64,000 nucleotides of DNA from Burkholderiales bacterium (GTDB lineage: Bacteria > Pseudomonadota > Gammaproteobacteria > Burkholderiales > Nitrosomonadaceae). Numbering within the stretch: position 1 is the first letter of the stretch; each line of letters opens with the position of its first letter. Shown piece after piece: positions 10,764-18,903 of this stretch. Under the pieces are notes generated by a model. The model saw only the letters and a program-made list of their open reading frames with translations, ran no database searches and was not told where the DNA came from. Both the position numbers and the translations under genes were made by a program. The stretch covers positions 124,001 to 188,000 of the forward strand of contig JACKLV010000002.1 in the NCBI GenBank assembly GCA_024235755.1, written 5' to 3'.

Positions 10764-12412
10764 ATCAGAACAAGCAGTGGAAGGAATAGCAGCAACATCA
10801 GCCAATAAGGGAAGTCGCGAGGAATATCAATCATTTGAGGCGGTCCCCAGGGGCCTTCGAAACCATCAGATTCAATGGTTTTGATGCGTAAATAGTAGGT
10901 GCCGCCAGCAGGTTTATCAAAGGTAATACGGGACATTTCGGTCTTTTCTTCGTGCATGATGTCTGAGAATGACACGTCACGCGCAAACTGAAAATGAAAA
11001 CGCTGACCTTCGGCAGCAGCGCGCCATGCAAATGTTATTTCCTGTTCGTCGACCTCTGTTGCATCAAGTGAAGGACCAGGATATGGGACTCTGAAAGGCA
11101 TATTGTCGCTGAATGGGCCGGTACCCTCGGTTGGTGAGACGGCTGCAATACGCCAGAAGTAATGACCAGGGGTAAGCGATTCGGATAACGTAAGCGTGTT
11201 TGCTTTAATTTCAGGGTTAAAATAGGCTAGATCGGTAAAATCTGCATTTCTGCTGATCATCAAGACATAATGTAACGATTCCGATTGACTCGTCCAGCTG
11301 AATTCCTGGTTTTCTGGTGCTGTTGCATTTCCGGGTAACGGTGCGGTGACAAAGGGCGGTTCAGGGCGTGCATTTAAGCCGAAAGCCATGACTGCGTCTC
11401 TGCCTTCTATGCCCGATTCATCAATGCCACGTATTCGTAGCCAGTATTCGCCGTCAGGTATATCGCCATCCCGGAAAGGCAGCGATGTTGTGGTAAATTC
11501 GGAAACCAGATGATCAAAATCCGGGTCCAATGCTATTTGCGTACGATAGGCATGAGCCCCATTTATTGGATTCAGACGAATCACCAAGGGGAGGCTTTCA
11601 TAATAATTGGGGGTGCCGGATAGATCGGGCGGCGGCAAAAGCGCTACGGGTGGTGCAGGCGGCTTATGCAGCGCAGTGATCGTGCCAAAACCTGCCGGTA
11701 CTCTGACGAATTTCTCTGAAGCGTTTACCTCGATATTGCCGGCAAGTACCTCGCTGGTAGTGCCGGATTGCGGTTCAATCAGACCGACACGAAACGCTGT
11801 ACCCCGGACGGAACTAATAGCAGAAGGTGTTTGTATCCTGAGCCGTGTTCCTTGACGGGTGTTATGAGGCACGGAATTCTCCGTACGCCCTTGTTCGAGG
11901 CGTATCAGTGTATCAATCAATCCGTAGTCACCCAATATCTGCATTCTTTCCAGACGGATACGGCTATTATCCTGAACGCGCATTTGAGCATTGTCTGCAA
12001 ATTCGATGGTAACAAATGAATCGTTCTCGCTCTGAACCGTATCGCCCGCCAATAATTGCGTTCCAGGCGAAGCGGCTTCTTTTTCTTTGTTGGCGCGTTC
12101 AATGAATACATTACCGTGAACGTTGATAATCCGCGCAGACACTTTTTCAGAGATTAATGACCAGGCAACAGGGATTCTTAGTTGTTTACCGGGAGGTATG
12201 ACATAGGGATTCTGAATCTGATTTAATTGTTGCAAGCGCCTGACATATTGTGTGCCGTTCAAATGGCGCTCAGACAGATTCCATAGATTGTCACCGGGGC
12301 GTACAGTATAAATCCACTCTTCTTCGGCGGCATATACCGGCAGAATGATCAAAGTGATGAATAAACAGCAGAAAAGTTTATTCAATCTTTGATGAATAAG
12401 ATCCAAGTGCAT
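10760..12412 (-). CDS. LysM and FecR-domain envelope protein with repeated beta-sandwich modules
   Basis: A 550-residue protein with a signal peptide or anchor (about residues 1-28, LFITLIILPVYAA). A LysM domain follows (about 35-82, VRPGDNLWNLSERHLNG) that should bind peptidoglycan. A FecR-type domain (about 95-235) has SVRGTAFRVG, and repeated fibronectin-III-like segments (about 265-520) carry YRTQIALD, YWLRIRG, HYFWRIAA and YYLRIKT. It ends in a hydrophobic stretch ([14 protein letters not shown]), possibly a second membrane anchor. AAGGAGA before the ATG is a strong ribosome-binding site. The stop overlaps the CHASE2 enzyme start by four bases. The role is inferred: an envelope partner for that enzyme. 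Confidence 0.88.
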   Translation of the reverse strand: MHLDLIHQRLNKLFCCLFITLIILPVYAAEEEWIYTVRPGDNLWNLSERHLNGTQYVRRLQQLNQIQNPYVIPPGKQLRIPVAWSLISEKVSARIINVHGNVFIERANKEKEAASPGTQLLAGDTVQSENDSFVTIEFADNAQMRVQDNSRIRLERMQILGDYGLIDTLIRLEQGRTENSVPHNTRQGTRLRIQTPSAISSVRGTAFRVGLIEPQSGTTSEVLAGNIEVNASEKFVRVPAGFGTITALHKPPAPPVALLPPPDLSGTPNYYESLPLVIRLNPINGAHAYRTQIALDPDFDHLVSEFTTTSLPFRDGDIPDGEYWLRIRGIDESGIEGRDAVMAFGLNARPEPPFVTAPLPGNATAPENQEFSWTSQSESLHYVLMISRNADFTDLAYFNPEIKANTLTLSESLTPGHYFWRIAAVSPTEGTGPFSDNMPFRVPYPGPSLDATEVDEQEITFAWRAAAEGQRFHFQFARDVSFSDIMHEEKTEMSRITFDKPAGGTYYLRIKTIESDGFEGPWGPPQMIDIPRDFPYWLMLLLFLPLLVLI

Positions 12413-12548
12413 GCCATCTCCTTGTCGTGGGCTTCAATTTGAATAGCTTCCTTTTACCGATGCGTTATTTTCGGCGTATCGGTGTCAGCGGATATTTTGT
12501 GAATGCACAATCTGATTGAGTTGTCGGCCAGATATCGTATTCCGAAAA

Positions 12549-13031
12549 TCATTGGGTAATATTGACTGAGGTGCCTGCAGATACCCAGTTAAACAACTCC
12601 AGCAGGTCTTTATTTGAAATACGAATACAACCGATAGATCCTGGTTTTCCCATTTCAACACTGTCGGGACTGCCATGAATGTAAATATATCGCTGCATCG
12701 TGTCTACTGAACCGAGTCGGTTAAAACCGGGTTCGCACCCTGACAACCATAAGATGCGCGTTAAAATCCAGTCACGTGCGGGATACTGTTTTCCCAATTC
12801 CGGCGTGTAAATTTCTCCAGTTGGCCGACGGCGGACAAATACCGTATTGATGGGTTGTCCTGAGCCAATCTTGGCGCGGATTATATGTTTGCCTAATGGG
12901 GTGCAAAAACTTCCGTTTTGCTGGCCAGTACCCTTTTTTGCAGAAGAGATTCGATAATGTTTAATAAGTTGATTGTCATTATTGAATAAATCGAGCTGTT
13001 GCTTATGGATGGTGATATTTATTTTCATCAT
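12549..13031 (-). CDS. L,D-transpeptidase-family (YkuD) protein
   Basis: About 160 residues. The C-terminal half has the YkuD signature IHGSPDSVEMGKPGSIGCIRIS: histidine, then the catalytic cysteine in GCIR. These enzymes make 3-3 cross-links in peptidoglycan or attach lipoproteins to it. No signal peptide is evident from the ATG pair at 13028/13031 (MMKINITIHKQ), so export is unclear; some cytoplasmic or Tat-independent members of this size exist. A longer in-frame start at 13130 would run into tadA and is unlikely. It lies 22 bp downstream of tadA on the same strand. Confidence 0.85.
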   Translation of the reverse strand: MMKINITIHKQQLDLFNNDNQLIKHYRISSAKKGTGQQNGSFCTPLGKHIIRAKIGSGQPINTVFVRRRPTGEIYTPELGKQYPARDWILTRILWLSGCEPGFNRLGSVDTMQRYIYIHGSPDSVEMGKPGSIGCIRISNKDLLELFNWVSAGTSVNITQ

Positions 13032-13053
13032 TATCTGAGTTTGACGGAAAAGA

Positions 13054-13608
<555 letters not shown>

Positions 13609-13638
13609 TTATTTTTGAGTTTGATAGTTACAGGGTAC

Positions 13639-14535
13639 ATGTTTACACAGGCAATAAATCAGTTATACACCATTCGCGATTTGCTGCGTTTTACAGTCAG
13701 CAAGTTTAATGAGGCTGGTCTTTTCTTTGGCCACGGCTCAACCAATGCCTACGATGAGGCGGCCTATCTTATTCTGCATACATTGCATTTGCCTTTAGAC
13801 CAACTCGAACCTTTTCTCGATGCACGGCTCACCCGTGATGAGTTGGCTGATGTTGAAGCGGTTCTTCGGCAACGGATTTTGGAAAGAAAGCCGGCGGCTT
13901 ATCTGACGCACGAGGCTTGGCTGGGTGATTATGCTTTTTACGTAGATGAACGTGTCATTGTTCCACGCTCATTTATTGCAGAGCTTTTGCATAATCATTT
14001 GGAACCCTGGATGACTGATCCTGAGCGTGTTCAGTGTGCACTAGATTTGTGTACGGGATCGGGTTGTCTTGCCATACTAATGGCGCATGCGTTCGAACAG
14101 GCTGAAATTGATGCGGTAGATATTTCTCAGGAAGCGCTGTCGGTTGCGAAAAAAAATGTGGTGGATTATCAATTGGCGCACCGGATTCATTTGATTCAAT
14201 CCGATATGTTCGCGGGGTTGGCCGGCAAGCGATATGATCTGATTATCAGTAACCCTCCCTATGTGAATGCGGAGTCTATGGCAGCGTTGCCGGACGAATA
14301 CCGTCATGAACCAGCTAGTGCGTTGGGCAGCGGCACAGATGGATTGGATGCAACACGGCATATCTTGCTCAATGCGGCCAGTCATTTAACTGATCATGGG
14401 TTGCTCGTTGTTGAAATTGGGCATAACAGAGACGCATTATTGGAAATGTTTCCTCGATTGCCGTTTACGTGGCTGGAAACCAGTGCGGGTGATGGGTTCG
14501 TTTTTTTGTTAAGCCGCGATCAACTTGCAGTCTGA
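13639..14535 (+). CDS. prmB: Ribosomal protein uL3 glutamine methyltransferase
   Basis: A 298-residue N5-glutamine methyltransferase. The SAM-binding motif DLCTGSGCLAIL and the catalytic SNPPYVNAESM (NPPY binds the target glutamine) are intact. The segment LTHEAWLGDYAFYVDERVIVPRSFIAELL identifies PrmB rather than PrmC. Start ATG 13639 gives a normal N-terminus (MFTQAINQLYTIRDLLRF); an in-frame ATG at 13582 would add a 19-residue hydrophobic leader that does not fit a cytoplasmic enzyme. The gene converges with rluB. Confidence 0.94.
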   Translation: MFTQAINQLYTIRDLLRFTVSKFNEAGLFFGHGSTNAYDEAAYLILHTLHLPLDQLEPFLDARLTRDELADVEAVLRQRILERKPAAYLTHEAWLGDYAFYVDERVIVPRSFIAELLHNHLEPWMTDPERVQCALDLCTGSGCLAILMAHAFEQAEIDAVDISQEALSVAKKNVVDYQLAHRIHLIQSDMFAGLAGKRYDLIISNPPYVNAESMAALPDEYRHEPASALGSGTDGLDATRHILLNAASHLTDHGLLVVEIGHNRDALLEMFPRLPFTWLETSAGDGFVFLLSRDQLAV

Positions 14536-14552
14536 TTGTCTGAAGAATGTGT

Positions 14553-15371
14553 TCAAGACAGTAGCGTTACCAGTTGCCGGGTTTCCTTTTCATCGAGTTC
14601 CAGCCATTTTCCGCGTTTGATACGTGCGGGTAGATTAATCGGCCCAAAACGCACGCGCATCAGGCGACTGACTGTTATTCCAAGCGCTTCGAACATACGC
14701 CTGATCTCCCGGTTTTTACCCTCTTTCAGAATCACGCGATACCAGCGGTTGACATTTTCGCCGCCCTGTTCTACCAATTGATCAAACGATGCAGTACCAT
14801 CTTCGAGTTGGATGCCGGTGGTCAACTGGGATATTTGTTCATCGGTTAATTTCCCGATAATACGAACCGCATATTCGCGCTCCACTTCAAATCGTGGATG
14901 CATGAAACGGTTTGCCAGCGAGCCATCGGTGGTGAAGATCAGCAGACCGCTGGTATTAAAGTCCAGGCGGCCGATTGCGATCCATTTGGAGGATTTAAGA
15001 TGGGGTAGTTTGTCAAATACGGTTGGGCGGCCTTCGGGATCGAGCCGGCTGACAATTTCACCTTCGGGTTTGTGATACAGCAATATTCGCGGCAAGCGCT
15101 CGGTCAAGTCAAAACGGATGACGCGTTTGCCGATCTGAACACGGTCTTTTGCGCCAACGCGGTCTCCCAAAACAGCCTTTCGGCCGTTTATACTGACGCG
15201 GCCGGCAGCAATTAATGCTTCCATCTCACGTCTGGAACCCAATCCTTTCTGAGCCAGTAGTTTTTGCAGTTTATAAGTTACTGCCGTATCGGGGGCAATG
15301 GGCCTGTCAGCTTCAGGCAATCGCCGCGGCGTTCTGGTTTTGCCAGATCTGGGTAATTTGTGTGTGCGCAT
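14553..15371 (-). CDS. rluB: 23S rRNA pseudouridine synthase, RluB type
   Basis: About 272 residues: a basic N-terminal tail, an S4 RNA-binding domain (KLLAQKGLGSRREMEALIAAG, then INGRKAVLGDRV), and the RsuA/RluB catalytic domain with GRLDFNTSGLLIFTTDG, whose aspartate is catalytic, and GKNREIRRMFEALG. RluB makes pseudouridine 2605 in 23S rRNA. The ATG at 15371 lies 21 bp after the ybaB stop; a TTG at 15392 is a weaker option. In many bacteria recR occupies this slot after ybaB. Confidence 0.93.
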   Translation of the reverse strand: MRTHKLPRSGKTRTPRRLPEADRPIAPDTAVTYKLQKLLAQKGLGSRREMEALIAAGRVSINGRKAVLGDRVGAKDRVQIGKRVIRFDLTERLPRILLYHKPEGEIVSRLDPEGRPTVFDKLPHLKSSKWIAIGRLDFNTSGLLIFTTDGSLANRFMHPRFEVEREYAVRIIGKLTDEQISQLTTGIQLEDGTASFDQLVEQGGENVNRWYRVILKEGKNREIRRMFEALGITVSRLMRVRFGPINLPARIKRGKWLELDEKETRQLVTLLS

Positions 15372-15392
15372 AAAACAGTTTGATCGGATCAA

Positions 15393-15722
15393 TTAGAACG
15401 GCAGTTTCATGCCGGGCGGCAGGCCGAGTCCGCCGGTCAGTTCGGCCATCTTTTCCTGGGTTGTTGATTCAACACGTCGAACAGCATCATTAAATGCGGC
15501 TGCAATCAGATCTTCAAGCATTTCCTTGTCATCGCCATCGCCGACCAGACTGTCGTCAATCTGTACGCTTTTGACATCATGGCGGCAGGTCATGACAATC
15601 TTAACCATTCCTGCGCCGGACTGACCTTCAACTTCCAGTGTGGCCAGTTTTTCCTGCATCTGCTTCATGCTTTCCTGAACCTGCTGTGCCTGTTTCATCA
15701 TGTTTGCCAAATTTGCTTTCAT
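15393..15722 (-). CDS. ybaB: YbaB/EbfC family nucleoid-associated protein
   Basis: A 109-residue DNA-binding protein with the family's coiled N-terminal helix ([20 protein letters not shown]), the GAGMVKI strand and a C-terminus ending [12 protein letters not shown]. YbaB dimers bind DNA with little sequence specificity. It begins 12 bp after the dnaX stop, the near-universal dnaX-ybaB order, so the two are almost certainly cotranscribed. The usual third partner recR is not found downstream. Confidence 0.96.
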   Translation of the reverse strand: MKANLANMMKQAQQVQESMKQMQEKLATLEVEGQSGAGMVKIVMTCRHDVKSVQIDDSLVGDGDDKEMLEDLIAAAFNDAVRRVESTTQEKMAELTGGLGLPPGMKLPF

Positions 15723-15734
15723 GGTAAATCTCCT

Positions 15735-17372
15735 TTAATTTTGAATCGGTTTGATGGAGGATTCTATGATTTTTGCATCAAAACTGTCTACCAAATCCTG
15801 TACGATCGGATCTTTTTCAATGGCCGCAATCGCTTCAGCTTGTTTTTGCTCGTTTTCAAGTTGCTGTAATGCAACCGGCGTCATGCCGGTAATGCTGCCA
15901 ACCGAGAAATTCAACGCGACTGGACGGCCGAAGTGAGCGTCCAGTGCATTCTGGATGGCATTCTGGTATTTTTTGTCGAGCAAGTGTCTGTGAAGCTCAG
16001 GGACAAATAGCTCAACGTTCTTTGCAGTCAGTAATTTTGCTTCGCTATGTTGCGCCAGCATTTTAGCCATGCCGACCAATTTCAGCTGTTTGACCAGATC
16101 ATGCCAGTTCAGATCAGGCGCAACCACAGGTGTTTTAGGTGCAGTCGGAGCTGTCTGGTAACTGTCTGATTGGCTGAATGAGGCTGCTGATTTACCGGTC
16201 TGAGCAGGTGGATTGAAAGTATTTTCTACGTCTGAAATTTCGGGAGCCGCGGTTATTATTTGTTTTGCCGAACTTGTTGTCTGATTATCGGGCATAAACG
16301 CGAGCATGCGTATTAATGTCATGGTAAAACCAGCATACTCATCCGGGGCAAGACTTAAGTCTCGGCGTCCGTGCAGTGCTATTTGATAAAGCAGCTGTAT
16401 ATCCTCGGCTGCAAATGTTTTGGCGAAAGACAATATTTGCGGGTATGCCGGTATCTCTTTGTGGATTGCCTGCGGTACTGTTTGCGCCAATGCGATGTGA
16501 TGTAACAGCGCAGAAAAATCGTGTAATACGGAGTCAAATGACAAGCCCTGAGCATCAATCTCGTCAGCAATTGCCAGCATTCGTGCGCCGTTTTGTAATG
16601 CCAGCGCTTCAAGCAAATCGTGTAGATAATATTGGTCAATCGTACCGAGCATGCTACGAACGGTATCTTCTGCTACTTTGCCTTCGCCAAAAGCAATTGC
16701 TTGGTCTAGGATGCTTAAAGCGTCGCGCATGCTGCCTTGAGCGGCTTTTGCAATATTGGTTAATGCAGTGTCGTCCGTCGGAATATTTTCCTGTGCCAGG
16801 ATATTTTTGAGATGCTCTGTAATTAATGCAATCGGAATCTGTTTCAAATTAAACTGCAAGCACCGGGAAAGCACCGTCACCGGGATTTTTTGCGGATCAG
16901 TTGTGGCGAGTACAAATTTAACGTGTGCAGGCGGTTCTTCAAGTGTTTTAAGCATGGCGTTAAACGCCGATTTGGATAGCATGTGCACTTCGTCGATAAT
17001 ATAAATTTTGAAACGCGCCTCAGTCGGTGCATACAGCGCATTTTCCAGCAGGTCGCGCATATGATCGACCTGTGTGTTTGAAGCAGCGTCCAGTTCGATC
17101 AAATCAATAAAATGCCCTTGATCAATTTGTGAGCAGGCGGTACAGGTGCCGCAGGGTGATGCTGTTATCCCGGTTTCGCAATTCAACGCTTTGGCAAGAA
17201 TGCGTGCTACCGTTGTTTTTCCGATTCCACGTGTACCCGTGAACAGATACGCATGGTGTAACCGGTTTTGTTGCAGCGCGTTCGTTAGCGCTCTGACGAC
17301 ATGGTCTTGACCAGTCAGTTCAGAAAAGTTTTTCGGTCGCCACTTGCGTGCAAGGACTTGGGATTGTGACAC
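15735..17372 (-). CDS. dnaX: DNA polymerase III subunits gamma/tau
   Basis: The clamp-loader ATPase. Walker A is FTGTRGIGKTTVARILAKAL, followed by a four-cysteine zinc module (CETGITASPCGTCTACSQ), Walker B IIDEVHML and the arginine-finger segment PVTVLSRCLQF. A proline/threonine-rich linker (about residues 370-420) precedes a tau-specific C-terminal domain. I start it at GTG 17372, which gives SQSQVLARKWRPKNF, the family N-terminus. An ATG at 17438 would add 22 atypical residues and cannot be excluded. At 545 residues it is shorter than the E. coli protein. No obvious programmed-frameshift slippery site was seen. The 4.5S RNA gene lies just upstream. Confidence 0.95.
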   Translation of the reverse strand: MSQSQVLARKWRPKNFSELTGQDHVVRALTNALQQNRLHHAYLFTGTRGIGKTTVARILAKALNCETGITASPCGTCTACSQIDQGHFIDLIELDAASNTQVDHMRDLLENALYAPTEARFKIYIIDEVHMLSKSAFNAMLKTLEEPPAHVKFVLATTDPQKIPVTVLSRCLQFNLKQIPIALITEHLKNILAQENIPTDDTALTNIAKAAQGSMRDALSILDQAIAFGEGKVAEDTVRSMLGTIDQYYLHDLLEALALQNGARMLAIADEIDAQGLSFDSVLHDFSALLHHIALAQTVPQAIHKEIPAYPQILSFAKTFAAEDIQLLYQIALHGRRDLSLAPDEYAGFTMTLIRMLAFMPDNQTTSSAKQIITAAPEISDVENTFNPPAQTGKSAASFSQSDSYQTAPTAPKTPVVAPDLNWHDLVKQLKLVGMAKMLAQHSEAKLLTAKNVELFVPELHRHLLDKKYQNAIQNALDAHFGRPVALNFSVGSITGMTPVALQQLENEQKQAEAIAAIEKDPIVQDLVDSFDAKIIESSIKPIQN

Positions 17373-17498
17373 GTTGAATTTTAGAAAATTTAGGAATGCA
17401 GGTGGATTATTATAGCAGGTCGAACAATCGCTTTGCATCAATCCGTTCTGGCATGAAATTGAATAAAAAAGCGACTGCAGACAGAATAGAATTCAAGG

Positions 17499-17526
17499 AA
17501 AAACGGGGTGGCGAGCCAGACCCCCG
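17499..17526 (-). terminator. Rho-independent terminator of the 4.5S RNA gene
   Basis: On the minus strand CGGGGGT and ACCCCG (plus coordinates 17520-17526 and 17504-17509) can pair just before a run of T (17499-17503). It overlaps the 3' arm of the mature RNA, which is common for ffs genes. Readthrough into dnaX is possible. Confidence 0.6.
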
Positions 17527-17605
17527 GCACTCGCAATGAATAGCTGTGGCTGCTTCCTTCCGGACCTGACCAAGTTCACTACTTTGCAATGCGGGGAGGC
17601 CCGCC
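17510..17605 (-). ncRNA. ffs: 4.5S RNA, small bacterial signal recognition particle RNA
   Basis: The minus strand contains GGTCAGGTCCGGAAGGAAGC, the conserved apical domain bound by Ffh, including the GGAA tetraloop and the asymmetric bulge. Outer arms GGCGGGCC (5', plus 17598-17605) and GGCTCGCC (3', plus 17510-17517) pair to close the rod, giving a product of about 96 nt. SRP RNA with Ffh targets membrane proteins to the translocon. The ends are set from pairing only and may shift by a few bases. Position just upstream of dnaX is a known conserved order in several phyla. Confidence 0.95.
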
Positions 17606-17641
17606 TTTAATCTTAGATGAACTGTAAGTTCAAGATGCGAG

Positions 17642-17669
17642 AGTATACCAGTACACGATGGGTAAACAA
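17642..17669 (-). promoter_or_regulatory. Probable sigma-70 promoter for ffs
   Basis: On the minus strand TTGTTT (plus 17664-17669) and TATACT (plus 17642-17647) are 16 bp apart. Transcription would begin near 17635, leaving a leader of about 30 nt before the mature 5' end; 4.5S RNA precursors with a short leader trimmed by RNase P are known. Confidence 0.5.
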
Positions 17670-17806
17670 AGCGCTTTGCTCAATTCACGCAGGTTGCTAA
17701 GTGATTAGTCTCGCGGCAATCCCTTGTGGCAATAGAGAATGGAGCTTATTTCCTGCAAGACACACGTTGCCATGTATTATACTGAAAAGCTTGCTGCGCT
17801 CGACAA

Positions 17807-17825
17807 TTACCTTTGGATAAGGTAA
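17807..17825. repeat. Perfect 7-bp hairpin in the ffs/PEP-CTERM gap
   Basis: TTACCTT (17807-17813), a five-base loop TGGAT and AAGGTAA (17819-17825) form a perfect stem with no T-run. Apart from this hairpin, the ffs promoter and the terminator at 17873-17906, I see nothing recognisable between 17606 and 17938. Confidence 0.5.
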
Positions 17826-17872
17826 CTGGGATCACGAAGGAAATTTGTGTGACTAACTGCTTTCCCGCTCAA

Positions 17873-17906
17873 TAAAAAAACAAGGGATAACTAAAGCCCT
17901 TGTTTT
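17873..17906 (-). terminator. Rho-independent terminator of the PEP-CTERM gene
   Basis: AACAAGGG (17879-17886) pairs with CCCTTGTT (17897-17904) across a ten-base loop. On the minus strand the stem is followed by a run of seven T (plus 17874-17880), 33 bp after the PEP-CTERM stop codon. A T-run on the other side makes it potentially bidirectional. Confidence 0.8.
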
Positions 17907-17938
17907 TGATCGTTTCGTAATTGATTCGCGGAAGGCGA

Positions 17939-18604
17939 TTAATTCGTGCGGCGGCGAGCAAATAAAGCCCCTATTATGCCGACACTAAATAATAAGAGTA
18001 TTCCGGGCTCAGGAACTACTGTGGTGCCGCCACGAATATATAAATTCATGTGTGATAAAGCGGGAAGTTGTCCGCCGTTATTCTGAAAATTAATTGAAAA
18101 TGTACCGTTATTGTTGGCCACTACCTGGGCGTCGTCAAAGAACCATAAAGCATAGCGATCACTTGCCTTCAGCATACCGACAAAATCGAAATTAGTGGGA
18201 AAGTTTGGCGGCGCTGCGCCATTAGTATCTACAGCTGTTAAAGTCCAGCTACCGCTTGTGCCGGCGCCAGCAGTTAGTGTGAAGTCAAACCCGCCAAACG
18301 AGCCCGTTCCTACACCAGGGCTGCCAGGGTCGTCGTCTTTTGCAAGAAATGTCCAATCAGTTCCCCATGTCAGTCCAAGATTATTGAAGCCTGTGGTCAG
18401 ATTACCTTGAACTTTGGGCTCATTTCCCAAGACAACGCCATAGCAGTCATCCGCATTGTTTCCATTAAAAGTCATGTCGCTGAAACTCAGTCCATCCGGA
18501 TTAGGCGAGCCGGAAACACTGCAGTAAGTCGGCGCTGCGTTGGCCAAGCCTGAGAATAGCATCATTGCAGATGTGATGACGCAATATTTTGTAAACTTAT
18601 TCAT
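17939..18604 (-). CDS. PEP-CTERM sorting-domain protein
   Basis: A secreted 221-residue protein. It has a Sec signal peptide (about residues 1-23, ending GLANA) and a low-complexity, Gly/Asn/Asp-rich body. The C-terminal sorting signal is VVPEPGILLLFSVGIIGALF followed by ARRRTN: the PEP motif, a membrane helix and a basic tail. Such proteins are processed by an exosortase (EpsH/XrtA) and are tied to exopolysaccharide export. GAGGAAGTG before ATG 18604 is a good ribosome-binding site. A consensus sigma-54 promoter about 75 bp upstream supports this start, since longer in-frame starts would lie inside the promoter. No exosortase gene is in the window. The molecular role of the body is unknown. 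Confidence 0.92.
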   Translation of the reverse strand: MNKFTKYCVITSAMMLFSGLANAAPTYCSVSGSPNPDGLSFSDMTFNGNNADDCYGVVLGNEPKVQGNLTTGFNNLGLTWGTDWTFLAKDDDPGSPGVGTGSFGGFDFTLTAGAGTSGSWTLTAVDTNGAAPPNFPTNFDFVGMLKASDRYALWFFDDAQVVANNNGTFSINFQNNGGQLPALSHMNLYIRGGTTVVPEPGILLLFSVGIIGALFARRRTN

Positions 18605-18677
18605 AACTGCACTTCCTCTTAATACTGTAAAAATTATTATGTTTATTTTTCGTTGCTGATATCTTACTCTATTTATT

Positions 18678-18693
18678 AGCAAGAATCGTGCCA
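18678..18693 (-). promoter_or_regulatory. Sigma-54 (RpoN) promoter of the PEP-CTERM gene
   Basis: The minus strand reads TGGCAC, five bases (GATTC), then TTGCT: a full match to the -24/-12 consensus TGGCAC-N5-TTGCW. TGGCAC is at plus 18688-18693 and TTGC at 18679-18682. Transcription would start near 18668, about 64 bases before the ATG. PEP-CTERM genes in related bacteria are reported to be controlled by RpoN with the PrsK/PrsR two-component system, so function and context agree. Confidence 0.85.
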
Positions 18694-18764
18694 TATTTTT
18701 GTGTTGTTGTAATATGATGATATATATATTAAATATTTTGGTGTTGGTGCATCGGTTTTATTCA

Positions 18765-18792
18765 TGTTCGGATGTTGTAAAATTTTCCGACA
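18765..18792. promoter_or_regulatory. Candidate activator-binding dyad upstream of the sigma-54 promoter
   Basis: The plus strand has TGTTCGGA (18765-18772) and TCCGACA (18786-18792) as imperfect inverted arms. It also contains TGTAAAATTTTCCGACA (18776-18792), centred on the palindrome AAAATTTT. It lies 70-100 bp upstream of the -24 element, the distance expected for a bacterial enhancer-binding protein site. The binding protein is inferred, not shown. Confidence 0.4.
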
Positions 18793-18903
18793 AAAGTGTG
18801 GACTCTGTGCATCGTATTTGCACGCTATAAATGAATAAGGGGTATGTTATGTCGTCGCTTCAGATGTGTTGTTACTACAAGCCGATTAGTGCTTAATGAT
18901 GCA

